From the NCBI GenBank assembly GCA_023015825.1, contig JALKAW010000004.1:269126-333125 (forward strand): a stretch of 64,000 bases of DNA, in the 5' to 3' direction. This stretch comes from Flavobacteriaceae bacterium S0862. Lineage in GTDB: Bacteria; Bacteroidota; Bacteroidia; Flavobacteriales; Flavobacteriaceae. Position numbers and translations under genes: made by a program. This document shows, piece after piece, positions 1 through 7,230 of the stretch (within the stretch, counting starts at the first letter, position 1; each line of letters opens with the position of its first letter). The notes below the pieces were generated by a model that saw only the letters and a program-made list of their open reading frames with translations, had not been told where the DNA came from and searched no databases.

Positions 1-1
1 T

Positions 2-88
2 ATTGCTGATCTTATAAAAGATTATAGGATGTTTGGTTTTACTAGAAAACCAATAGTTATGGGCAAGAAAAAAGCGAAAAATAGATAA
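2..88 (+). CDS. 3' end of an unidentified gene
   Basis: An open frame enters from the left edge and stops with TAA at 86-88, giving 28 C-terminal residues that end in a lysine-rich tail (GKKKAKNR). The piece is too short to assign a family. A strong hairpin terminator follows three bases later, which supports this being a real gene end. No function is proposed. Confidence 0.6.
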   Translation: MADLIKDYRMFGFTRKPIVMGKKKAKNR

Positions 89-90
89 TA

Positions 91-119
91 AAAAAAGCGA
101 CTTAAAAGTCGCTTTTTTT
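91..119. terminator. Bidirectional rho-independent terminator
   Basis: A 12-bp stem (AAAAAAGCGACT paired with AGTCGCTTTTTT) closes on a TAAA loop and is flanked by A and T runs. It can end both the left-edge gene on the plus strand and bcp on the minus strand. Confidence 0.85.
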
Positions 120-123
120 ATTT

Positions 124-576
124 CTACTTAAGTATTTGACTCGTGTGTTCTTTGGTTTTTACCTTGGTAATTACATCTTCAATAACACCATGTTCATCAA
201 TCACAAATGTTGTTCGATAAATACCGTCAAACTCTCTACCCATAAATTTTTTAGGTCCCCAAACTCCAAATGCATTGATAACAGTTTTACCTTCATCAGC
301 CAATAATGGATAAGGGAAATCATATTTATTTCTAAAATTTGATTGTCTTTTTTCGCTATCAGCACTTACTCCTAGTATTTCGTAGCCTGAAGACTGAAAA
401 CGTTCGTAATTATCTCTTAAATTACAAGCTTCTACTGTACATCCAGGTGTGCTTGCCTTTGGATAAAAGAATAACACCAATTTTTTTCCTTTATAATCAC
501 TTAAAGAAATAATATTACCATCTTGGTCTTTGGCTTGAAAATCTGGAGCCTTATCCCCTATTTTTAAACTCGTCAT
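124..576 (-). CDS. bcp: Thioredoxin-dependent thiol peroxidase (BCP/PrxQ)
   Basis: This 150-residue cytosolic peroxiredoxin of the BCP/PrxQ family reduces H2O2 and organic hydroperoxides using thioredoxin. The peroxidatic Cys46 lies in the motif STPGCTVEAC, with the resolving Cys51 five residues later, as in Escherichia coli BCP. The N-terminus KIGDKAPDF and the segment VLFFYPKA are typical of the AhpC/TSA fold. The frame extends 12 codons further upstream, but ATG 576 gives the family-length N-terminus. The longer version would also use most of the 35-bp gap to nth and begin beyond this gene's own -7 element. The gene is divergent from nth, so two oxidative-damage genes share one short promoter region. 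Confidence 0.95.
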   Translation of the reverse strand: MTSLKIGDKAPDFQAKDQDGNIISLSDYKGKKLVLFFYPKASTPGCTVEACNLRDNYERFQSSGYEILGVSADSEKRQSNFRNKYDFPYPLLADEGKTVINAFGVWGPKKFMGREFDGIYRTTFVIDEHGVIEDVITKVKTKEHTSQILK

Positions 577-582
577 ATTTAG

Positions 583-590
583 TATATTTG
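583..590 (+). promoter_or_regulatory. -7 promoter element for nth
   Basis: TATATTTG matches the Bacteroidetes primary-sigma -7 consensus TAnnTTTG and lies 21 bp before the nth ATG at 612. No clear -33 TTG was found. Confidence 0.5.
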
Positions 591-598
591 ATTTTTTA

Positions 599-606
599 CA
601 AAGATA
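599..606 (-). promoter_or_regulatory. -7 promoter element for bcp
   Basis: The minus strand reads TATCTTTG, a common version of TAnnTTTG, 22 bp before the bcp ATG. A TTG about 17 bp further upstream could serve as the -33 element. It sits inside the nth leader, so the two divergent promoters interlock. Confidence 0.65.
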
Positions 607-611
607 AGTCA

Positions 612-1271
612 ATGACCAAGCAAGAAAAAGTAGATTTTGTTATAAAAACCTTAAATAATCTATACCCAGAAATACCCATTCCGTTAGACCACAAAGACCC
701 ATATACATTATTAATTGCTGTACTAATGTCTGCTCAAAGTACAGATGTGAGAGTAAATCAAATAACACCTTTATTATTTGAAAAAGCCGATAATCCATAC
801 GATATGATAAAGCTAACTGTAGATGAAATACAAGATATCATAAAGCCTGTAGGACTATCGCCTATGAAAAGTAAAGGAATATTTGGGCTATCCCATATAC
901 TTATTGACAAGCATGATGGCAAAGTACCTCAAAGTTTTGAAGCTTTAGAGGAATTGCCTGCTGTTGGGCATAAGACGGCTAGCGTAGTGATGTCTCAAGC
1001 ATTTGGTGTACCTGCATTTCCTGTAGATACACACATTCACAGATTGATGTATCGCTGGAATTTAACCAATGGAAAAAATGTAGTACAAACAGAAAAGGAT
1101 GCCAAAAGATTGTTTCCAAAAGAATTATGGAACGATTTGCATTTACAAATAATATGGTATGGTCGTGAATATTCACCTGCAAGAGGATGGAATCTTGAAA
1201 AAGATATTATCACTAAAACTATTGGAAGAAAAACAGTAATCCAGAAATATTATGACGCAAAAAAGCCCTAA
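612..1271 (+). CDS. nth: Endonuclease III without iron-sulfur cysteines
   Basis: This is a 219-residue base-excision-repair DNA glycosylase/AP lyase for oxidised pyrimidines. The helix-hairpin-helix LPAVGHKTA carries the catalytic Lys121. The motif FPVDTHIHR carries Asp139. These match K120 and D138 of E. coli Nth almost position for position. The oddity is the C-terminus. The usual four cysteines of the [4Fe-4S] loop after the GR(E/Y) segment are absent, and the whole protein has no cysteine, so the cluster cannot form. Length and fold otherwise look intact. ATG 612 was chosen because the eight extra upstream codons would begin inside the nth -7 element. The stop codon lies in the terminator stem. 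Confidence 0.93.
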   Translation: MTKQEKVDFVIKTLNNLYPEIPIPLDHKDPYTLLIAVLMSAQSTDVRVNQITPLLFEKADNPYDMIKLTVDEIQDIIKPVGLSPMKSKGIFGLSHILIDKHDGKVPQSFEALEELPAVGHKTASVVMSQAFGVPAFPVDTHIHRLMYRWNLTNGKNVVQTEKDAKRLFPKELWNDLHLQIIWYGREYSPARGWNLEKDIITKTIGRKTVIQKYYDAKKP

Positions 1272-1293
1272 TAATTAGATTAGGGCTTTTTTT
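1259..1293. terminator. Bidirectional terminator after nth
   Basis: The inverted repeat AAAAAAGCCCTAA / TTAGGGCTTTTTT has an eight-base loop and contains the nth stop codon. Seen from the minus strand it ends the sigma-factor/small-gene transcript. Confidence 0.85.
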
Positions 1294-1302
1294 CGCCAAA
1301 GT

Positions 1303-1446
1303 TTAGTTTAAAAGCGCTTCAAACTTTAATTTATTATGACTGATAACACTTAAAGCCTGAGAATAATTCAGAAGAAAATTAACCGTTTCTTCCTTCGGTT
1401 TTAACGTTTCAAAATGTTTTGAATCTTCAATGTAAAGTTTTGCCAT
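1303..1446 (-). CDS. 47-residue small protein downstream of the ECF sigma factor
   Basis: This 47-codon frame starts at ATG 1446 and stops with TAA at 1303. It lies 57 bp after the sigma-factor gene on the same strand, between it and a bidirectional terminator. The product is charged at the N-terminus (MAKLYIEDSKHFETLKPKEE), then carries LLNYSQALSVI and ends in KFEALLN. It has no signal peptide or membrane segment. The composition reads as a real cytosolic helical protein rather than noise. Its place as the last gene of the sigma-factor transcript suggests a functional link, but no family was recognised and no role is assigned. Confidence 0.7.
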   Translation of the reverse strand: MAKLYIEDSKHFETLKPKEETVNFLLNYSQALSVISHNKLKFEALLN

Positions 1447-1503
1447 CTGACTAAATTAGTTGTTAATATAATAGAGTAACGTGGCATAACTTTATTTATT
1501 GCA

Positions 1504-2088
1504 TTAATTTGTCAAAACTATATTATGTTTATCTATAACCTTTCTTAAATTAATAAGTGCGTAACGCATTCTACCTAATGCAGTATTAATGCTAACACCT
1601 GTATTTTCAGATATTTCCTTAAAACTCATATCGTTATACATACGCATAACCAATACTTGTTTTTGGTCTTCAGGAAGTTCTTCAATTAAACGTCTAACGT
1701 CTTCTTGTACTTGTTCTTTTATAATTGTTTTTTCTGCATTTAAAGACGAATCACTTATTACCGAAAAAATATTGAATTCTTGATTGTTATCAAATTTTGG
1801 CATTCTGCTGTTTTTTCTAAAATGGTCAATCACCAAATTATGAGCAATACGCATTACCCAAGGAAGAAATTTTCCTTCTTCATTGTATTTCCCAAGCTTT
1901 AGTGTTCTAATAACCTTAATAAAGGTGTCTTGAAAGACATCTTCGGTAACGTCACGATCGTAAACCTTAGAATAGATAAAACTGTAAATTTTTTGTTTGT
2001 GTCTGGTAATTAAAACTGATAAAGCGCTCTCGTCGCCTTTAATGTAGTTACTTACTAACTCAGCATCTGTGATAAGTTCATTTTTCAT
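1504..2088 (-). CDS. ECF-type RNA polymerase sigma factor
   Basis: This 194-residue sigma-70-family factor carries only regions 2 and 4. Region 2 (about residues 25-95) holds DVFQDTFIKV and FLPWVMRIAHNLVIDHFRK. Region 4 (about 130-185) holds LPEDQKQVLVMRMYNDMSFKEI and a helix-turn-helix GVSINTALGRMRYAL. It would direct core polymerase to a stress or housekeeping regulon. No transmembrane anti-sigma gene is adjacent; the only co-oriented neighbour is the 47-residue protein downstream. Start ATG 2088 (MKNELITDAEL) fits the family better than the seven extra upstream codons. It is divergent from uvrA. Confidence 0.92.
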   Translation of the reverse strand: MKNELITDAELVSNYIKGDESALSVLITRHKQKIYSFIYSKVYDRDVTEDVFQDTFIKVIRTLKLGKYNEEGKFLPWVMRIAHNLVIDHFRKNSRMPKFDNNQEFNIFSVISDSSLNAEKTIIKEQVQEDVRRLIEELPEDQKQVLVMRMYNDMSFKEISENTGVSINTALGRMRYALINLRKVIDKHNIVLTN

Positions 2089-2294
2089 AATCATTACTTT
2101 AATTCGCAAAGAAGCAATCTTCTTTGTTAGGGGTTTAGAATTTAAAAAGTAATGTTATGCTATAAGCTAATAGTTTAATTTGCTGATTAATATGTTCCAA
2201 ATATAACAACAATCGTTCCTAAAAAACAAAAAAAACTCCTTTTTTTCTTAAATATTCGATGAAACATCCATTTTAAAAGCTAAGATAGAAGTGG

Positions 2295-2302
2295 TATCTT
2301 TG
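2295..2302 (+). promoter_or_regulatory. -7 promoter element deciding the uvrA start
   Basis: TATCTTTG lies 18 bp before ATG 2321. A start at GTG 2291 would precede this element and could not be on the transcript, so 2321 is chosen with a leader of about a dozen bases. Confidence 0.75.
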
Positions 2303-2320
2303 CAAAATTATTCCTTAAAA

Positions 2321-5113
2321 ATGTCGATAAATACTAGAATTATAAACGTAGATCCTAAGAAAAACATCATTATTAAAGGCGCAAAACTGCATAACCTAAA
2401 AAACATTGATGTTGTTATCCCAAGAAATAAATTAGTAGTTATTACAGGCCTTTCGGGATCTGGAAAATCTAGTTTAGCATTTGACACGCTTTATGCAGAA
2501 GGACAACGGCGTTATGTTGAAAGCTTGTCGAGCTACGCACGTCAATTTTTAGGGAGACTTAATAAACCCAAGGTAGATTTCATAAAAGGTATTGCTCCTG
2601 CTATTGCAATTGAGCAAAAAGTCAATTCAACAAATCCGCGATCAACTGTAGGTACTACTACCGAGATTTACGATTATCTAAAATTGTTGTTTGCCAGAAT
2701 TGGTAAAACCTACTCACCTAAATCTGGAGATGAAGTCAAAAAAGATACTGTTTCTGATGTTATCAATCACATAAAATTATTTAGTGAAGATGAAAAACTA
2801 TTACTCCTCGCTCCTATTCATTTAGAAGAAGGAAGAACAATGAGTGAAAAACTCAAAGTTTTATACCAACAAGGATATGCAAGAGTTAAAGTTAACAATA
2901 CTGTTCTTCGTATTGATGAATACATTCAGAGTCCTAATGATAAAGGCACTATATTTTTGGTTGTAGACCGTGTTATAACAAAACACGATGAAGATTTCTT
3001 TAATCGTTTAGCTGATGCTATTCAAACAGCATTCTTTGAAGGAAAAGGGGAATGTTATATTGAATCTTTAAATGATAATACCAGAAAACACTTTAGCAAT
3101 AACTTTGAATTGGATGGTATAAGTTTTTTAGAACCAAATATTCATTTATTTAGTTTTAACAACCCTTATGGTGCTTGTCCAAAATGTGAAGGTTATGGTG
3201 ATGTTATTGGTATTGACGAACATTTAGTTGTTCCAAATACAGGATTATCTATCTACGAAAACGCCATTTTTGCTTGGAGAGGTGAAAGCATGAGTTGGTA
3301 TCGAGACCAATTAGTAAATAATTCTCATAAGTTCGATTTTCCAATCCATAAGCCTTATTTTGAATTGACCCATCAGCAAAAACAACTTATTTGGACAGGG
3401 AACGAGCATTTTGAGGGACTTAACGGTTTCTTTGAAGAACTAGAATCTAAAGCCTATAAAATCCAGAATCGTGTCATGTTATCTCGATATAGAGGTAAAA
3501 CAAAATGCAACGTATGTAATGGTAAGCGATTACGTCCAGAAGCTAATTATGTGAAAATTAGTAATGCAACCATTACAGATTTGGTAGAAATGCCTTTAAA
3601 TAAGTTAGTCACATTTTTTCAGCAACTAGAGCTAAATGATTATGATACTCAAATTGCTAAACGATTATTAAAAGAAATATCCAATAGATTATCATTTCTA
3701 ACCAATGTTGGATTAAATTATTTAACACTAAACAGAAAATCCAACACCTTGTCTGGTGGTGAAAGTCAGCGTATCAACTTAGCAACATCACTAGGTAGTA
3801 GTTTGGTAGGCTCGATGTATATTTTAGACGAGCCAAGTATTGGCTTACATCCACGCGATACCGAACGATTGATAACAGTATTAAAGTCGTTACGTGATCT
3901 TGGAAATACTGTGATTGTTGTAGAGCATGATGAAGATATTATGGCTGCAGCTGATGAAATTATTGATATTGGACCAGAAGCTGGAACCTTTGGTGGCGAA
4001 GTTGTTGCTACTGGAAGTTACAAAGATATATTGAGTGCCGATTCTTTAACAGCCAAATACCTAAATGGTACATTTGAAATTGAAACCCCAAAAGAGCGAA
4101 GAACTTCGAAATATTTTGTAGAAATAAAAGGTGCCAGAGAACATAATCTAAAAAATATTGATGTGAACTTTCCTTTAGGAATGCTAACAGTAATTACTGG
4201 TGTTTCAGGAAGTGGAAAAAGTACTTTAGTTAAAAAAGTGCTGCATCCTGCGCTTATCAAAGAAATTGGGAGTTATGGCGATAAACCAGGAGAATTTACT
4301 TCTATTTCTGGTAATTTTAGTAATGTAAAACATATAGAATTTGTAGACCAAAATCCAATTGGTCGTTCGTCACGCTCTAATCCTGTAACTTATATTAAAG
4401 CTTACGATGACATAAGAACTTTGTACTCAAAACAAAAATTAAGCACAATTAGAGGCTATCAAGCTAAACATTTTAGTTTTAACGTCGATGGTGGACGTTG
4501 TGAAACTTGCAAAGGCGAAGGTGAAGTAACCATAGAAATGCAATTTATGGCAGATGTGCATTTGGAATGTGAAACTTGTAAAGGCAAACGCTTTAAAAAG
4601 GAAGTGCTAGAAGTCACTTTTGAAGGTAAAACTATTGATGATATTTTAAACATGACCATTGATGATGCCATTTCATTTTTTGAGGAAACCTCTCAAACCA
4701 AAATCAAGAATAAGCTACAACCCCTACAAGATGTTGGTTTAGGCTATGTGACGCTTGGTCAAAGTTCGTCGACATTGTCTGGTGGTGAGGCACAACGTAT
4801 TAAACTAGCAACTTTCCTTGGTAAAGGAAATACTAAAGAAACTGCTTTATTTATTTTTGATGAACCAACTACCGGATTGCATTTTCATGATATAAAAAAA
4901 CTACTTAAGTCTTTTAACGCATTGATTGAAAAAGGACATTCCATTATTGTAGTTGAACATAATATTGAACTTATTAAATGTGCCGATTATATTATAGATC
5001 TTGGTCCTGAAGGTGGCGAAAATGGTGGGCAACTATTAGCCTCAGGAACTCCAGAAGAGGTAGCAAAAAACAAAGCTTCATTTACTGGTAAATACTTAAA
5101 AGACAAGATTTAA
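2321..5113 (+). CDS. uvrA: Excinuclease ABC subunit A
   Basis: This 930-residue protein is the damage-recognition ATPase of nucleotide excision repair and works with UvrB. It has two ABC ATPase modules. The first has Walker A GLSGSGKSS (residues 43-51), signature LSGGESQRINLA and Walker B YILDEPSIGLH. The second has Walker A GVSGSGKST, signature LSGGEAQRIKLA and IFDEPTTGLH. Zinc-finger cysteines are visible as CPKCEGYG, CNVCNGKR and the CETCKGEG / CETCKGKR pair. The length is normal. The gene is monocistronic, and its last four bases overlap the end of the convergent DUF3667 gene. Confidence 0.98.
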   Translation: MSINTRIINVDPKKNIIIKGAKLHNLKNIDVVIPRNKLVVITGLSGSGKSSLAFDTLYAEGQRRYVESLSSYARQFLGRLNKPKVDFIKGIAPAIAIEQKVNSTNPRSTVGTTTEIYDYLKLLFARIGKTYSPKSGDEVKKDTVSDVINHIKLFSEDEKLLLLAPIHLEEGRTMSEKLKVLYQQGYARVKVNNTVLRIDEYIQSPNDKGTIFLVVDRVITKHDEDFFNRLADAIQTAFFEGKGECYIESLNDNTRKHFSNNFELDGISFLEPNIHLFSFNNPYGACPKCEGYGDVIGIDEHLVVPNTGLSIYENAIFAWRGESMSWYRDQLVNNSHKFDFPIHKPYFELTHQQKQLIWTGNEHFEGLNGFFEELESKAYKIQNRVMLSRYRGKTKCNVCNGKRLRPEANYVKISNATITDLVEMPLNKLVTFFQQLELNDYDTQIAKRLLKEISNRLSFLTNVGLNYLTLNRKSNTLSGGESQRINLATSLGSSLVGSMYILDEPSIGLHPRDTERLITVLKSLRDLGNTVIVVEHDEDIMAAADEIIDIGPEAGTFGGEVVATGSYKDILSADSLTAKYLNGTFEIETPKERRTSKYFVEIKGAREHNLKNIDVNFPLGMLTVITGVSGSGKSTLVKKVLHPALIKEIGSYGDKPGEFTSISGNFSNVKHIEFVDQNPIGRSSRSNPVTYIKAYDDIRTLYSKQKLSTIRGYQAKHFSFNVDGGRCETCKGEGEVTIEMQFMADVHLECETCKGKRFKKEVLEVTFEGKTIDDILNMTIDDAISFFEETSQTKIKNKLQPLQDVGLGYVTLGQSSSTLSGGEAQRIKLATFLGKGNTKETALFIFDEPTTGLHFHDIKKLLKSFNALIEKGHSIIVVEHNIELIKCADYIIDLGPEGGENGGQLLASGTPEEVAKNKASFTGKYLKDKI

Positions 5114-6240
5114 TAGAGTAAAAATGATAATCCTAGCATAATCATAATAGCCATAGGGACTACAAATATCATATACATAAATGTGAGCATTGAAGATTTT
5201 ATCAAACTAATAAAAAAGCCTTGTTCATAATAATTACGTACAGCAAATACCAAGTAAAAGAATGTTGATAAGAGCACCAAAAAGTCAATCCAGTCTGGTA
5301 TGTCTATAATATAATTTACTCCAAAAATGATGCATAGTACTGTAAACAAAAATGAGAAATAGTAAAAGCTAAATACTAAATGATGTGCAAATCTTCCACG
5401 TCGCCAATAAAATACTTTAAGTAAAAGCGCAAATATTGGTAACAGTATAAATAATGAAATTGGGACACTATCGAACAATGCCTGCAAAATACCCCCTCCT
5501 CTATTTTTATGAAATTTAATTAATTGTTTATAGAACTGTTTTGCTAAAAACCCAGCATCTTCTTTCATACCAACAGCTAGTAATTGCTCTTTTTCTGATG
5601 CATTAATAGCGATTAAGGAGTCCAATTTTTTGGTGTCATACCCAAAATTTATATTATTATCTGCTTTCTTTGGCTGAGATACACTTGTAATTAACGAGTC
5701 TAATTCTTGCTTTTCCTGGTCAGACATTCCAGATAATAATCCACTATCATTCTTTAAAGGAGCCTTTATTTTTTCAACGGTAGCAGAATCTATAGAATTG
5801 ATGTTAATTGAATCTTTTGACTGTTCTACCTTAAAACCTTCTTGTAATACTTTATCAAAATTGGCATTGTACTCTCTAATTTTAAACGAAAACATAAAGA
5901 AAAACACTACCGAAATAAACAAATACATTTGTGCTGGATGCAAATACATTAATCTTTTCCCACTTACAAAGCGTTTTGCTAAAATTCCTGGTTTAAACAC
6001 TAAAGGGATAAAACTTCTAAAAAAACGCGCATCGAACGAAAAATAGTTGGCAATTGTGTTATAAAATAAAACACCTACTGTTAAATCATCTGTTGTTTGT
6101 TGTCCGCAATGGGGACAAAAATCGAACTCAATATCATGCTCTTTTTCACAATTTTGACAAGTAGTAATAGTTTGCTCAAAAGCAAAATCTACATGATCAT
6201 CATTCTCAGAAGGATTGGTTATTTCGAAATTTTTAGCCAT
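5110..6240 (-). CDS. DUF3667 zinc-ribbon membrane protein
   Basis: This 376-residue protein has an N-terminal zinc ribbon (Cys28-x2-Cys31 and Cys42-x2-Cys45 in CQNC/CPHC). The DUF3667-type segment around FDARFFRSFIPLVFKPG and KRLMYLHPAQMYLF follows, and then several membrane helices (about 105-125 and four more after residue 250). The loop between, about 130-240, is hydrophilic and Asp/Ser-rich. The family is widespread in Bacteroidetes and has no established function. The zinc ribbon is probably cytosolic. The gene is single and converges on uvrA with a four-base overlap. Confidence 0.85.
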   Translation of the reverse strand: MAKNFEITNPSENDDHVDFAFEQTITTCQNCEKEHDIEFDFCPHCGQQTTDDLTVGVLFYNTIANYFSFDARFFRSFIPLVFKPGILAKRFVSGKRLMYLHPAQMYLFISVVFFFMFSFKIREYNANFDKVLQEGFKVEQSKDSININSIDSATVEKIKAPLKNDSGLLSGMSDQEKQELDSLITSVSQPKKADNNINFGYDTKKLDSLIAINASEKEQLLAVGMKEDAGFLAKQFYKQLIKFHKNRGGGILQALFDSVPISLFILLPIFALLLKVFYWRRGRFAHHLVFSFYYFSFLFTVLCIIFGVNYIIDIPDWIDFLVLLSTFFYLVFAVRNYYEQGFFISLIKSSMLTFMYMIFVVPMAIMIMLGLSFLLY

Positions 6241-6374
6241 TGAAGGTTAGTTAACAACTTTTAAGCGCTTATAAAATTAATAAAAAGAAAACTACTTCTT
6301 CATAATAATGACGAGTAATATTGCTTACTTGTTACAATTCAACGTAAGAATCTGTATATCAATTTTTTAAAACT

Positions 6375-6390
6375 TTGGCACGATAAATGA
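6375..6390 (+). promoter_or_regulatory. Sigma-54-like promoter, weaker copy
   Basis: TTGGCACG at 6375-6382 matches the -24 element of RpoN promoters. The -12 part reads ATGA, keeping only the G of TTGC. It lies 70 bp before the start of the secreted protein at 6460. The same TTGGCACGAT core precedes the paralogue at 11122. Confidence 0.45.
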
Positions 6391-6459
6391 AATCTTCAAT
6401 AACAAATAGCGTAAGCCGAAAAACTAAATGAGTAGGCATTAATCTTAAATACTTATACT

Positions 6460-7155
6460 ATGAGAAAAATTACTTTAGTATTAGCAACTATGTTACTAGG
6501 AGTAACATTTGCAACAGCATCAGAACAAGTTTCTGAATTAAACAGTAAAGATTTAAGAATTACGAAACGCTATCGTTTTAAGCAACCTATTTTGTTTGTG
6601 GAGCGTGGTGTGGAATTCTTAATCTTTCCAAATGGTGAATTCGATTTTAATACCGATGTCAATTATGGACTTTTTGGAGATTCTTATTACCAAAAATCGA
6701 GAACTAAGAATGGTAGCATTAGTGCCTCTTTTGGAGCACCAGGAGTAAGAATTAACTACAACCATCCACGTGGTGTGATTATTGCCCATAACCGATTAGG
6801 ACGTGTACGTAGAGTTGGTAATGTGTTTATTAACTACGATTATCAAGGACGTGTAAAACGTATTGGTTCAGTATATATGCAATATCGTTTTGGTCAACTT
6901 AAACAAGTTGGTGGTTTACATATACAATATAACCGTTGGGGTGATATGATTGACGTACGAGGAAGAGTTAATAGAAGTAACCAAGGTTGTGGCTTTTGTG
7001 GAATGACAGGTTGTACAACCGACCATTTCCATAAAGACAACGGTTGGGATGGTGATGGTTGGGATGGTCACAATGACGATTACTACTATTACAGAAAAGG
7101 AGATAAAACCTTAAAAAAGAAAAAGAAAGGCGTTAAAAAAAGACGCAAGTATTAG
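6460..7155 (+). CDS. Secreted repeat protein with Cys/His cluster (paralogue of 11122-12357)
   Basis: The product is 231 residues with a signal peptide (cleavage near residue 20). The motif FVERGVEFLIFPNGEFDF (residues 46-63) recurs in the paralogue 4 kb downstream. Residues 119-167 hold tandem units of about 16 residues with the pattern (V/I)G(N/S/G)(V/L)xxxY(D/R/N), probably beta strands. A CxxC-x4-C-x3-HxH cluster (Cys177, Cys180, Cys185, His189, His191) could bind a metal. The tail is very basic (KKKKKGVKKRRKY). No known family was recognised. The location is inferred to be periplasmic or outer-membrane. A sigma-54-like promoter lies upstream. Confidence 0.8.
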   Translation: MRKITLVLATMLLGVTFATASEQVSELNSKDLRITKRYRFKQPILFVERGVEFLIFPNGEFDFNTDVNYGLFGDSYYQKSRTKNGSISASFGAPGVRINYNHPRGVIIAHNRLGRVRRVGNVFINYDYQGRVKRIGSVYMQYRFGQLKQVGGLHIQYNRWGDMIDVRGRVNRSNQGCGFCGMTGCTTDHFHKDNGWDGDGWDGHNDDYYYYRKGDKTLKKKKKGVKKRRKY

Positions 7156-7189
7156 CCTATTGTTCGTAACCTACTAAAATTGGTTATTT

Positions 7190-7226
7190 AGAAACCTCAT
7201 TAGTTATTTCCCAATAACTTTTGGGG
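7190..7226. terminator. Possible terminator between convergent genes
   Basis: A short stem GTTATT/AATAAC is nested in AAACCTC/GGGGTTT and followed by TTTTC. The pairing is imperfect, but the position between two converging genes fits. Confidence 0.4.
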
Positions 7227-7230
7227 TTTT

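Noticed and set aside
2291-2320. Longer uvrA start at GTG 2291
   Set aside because: It lies before the -7 promoter element and so is unlikely to be transcribed.
4018-4260. Antisense open frame inside uvrA, and many similar ones inside other genes
   Set aside because: They lie wholly within well-supported genes on the other strand or in another frame, have no promoter or family character, and are expected from AT-rich codon use.
6814-6960. Possible CRISPR-like or DNA tandem repeat
   Set aside because: The repetition is at protein level; the DNA copies diverge and there are no spacers.
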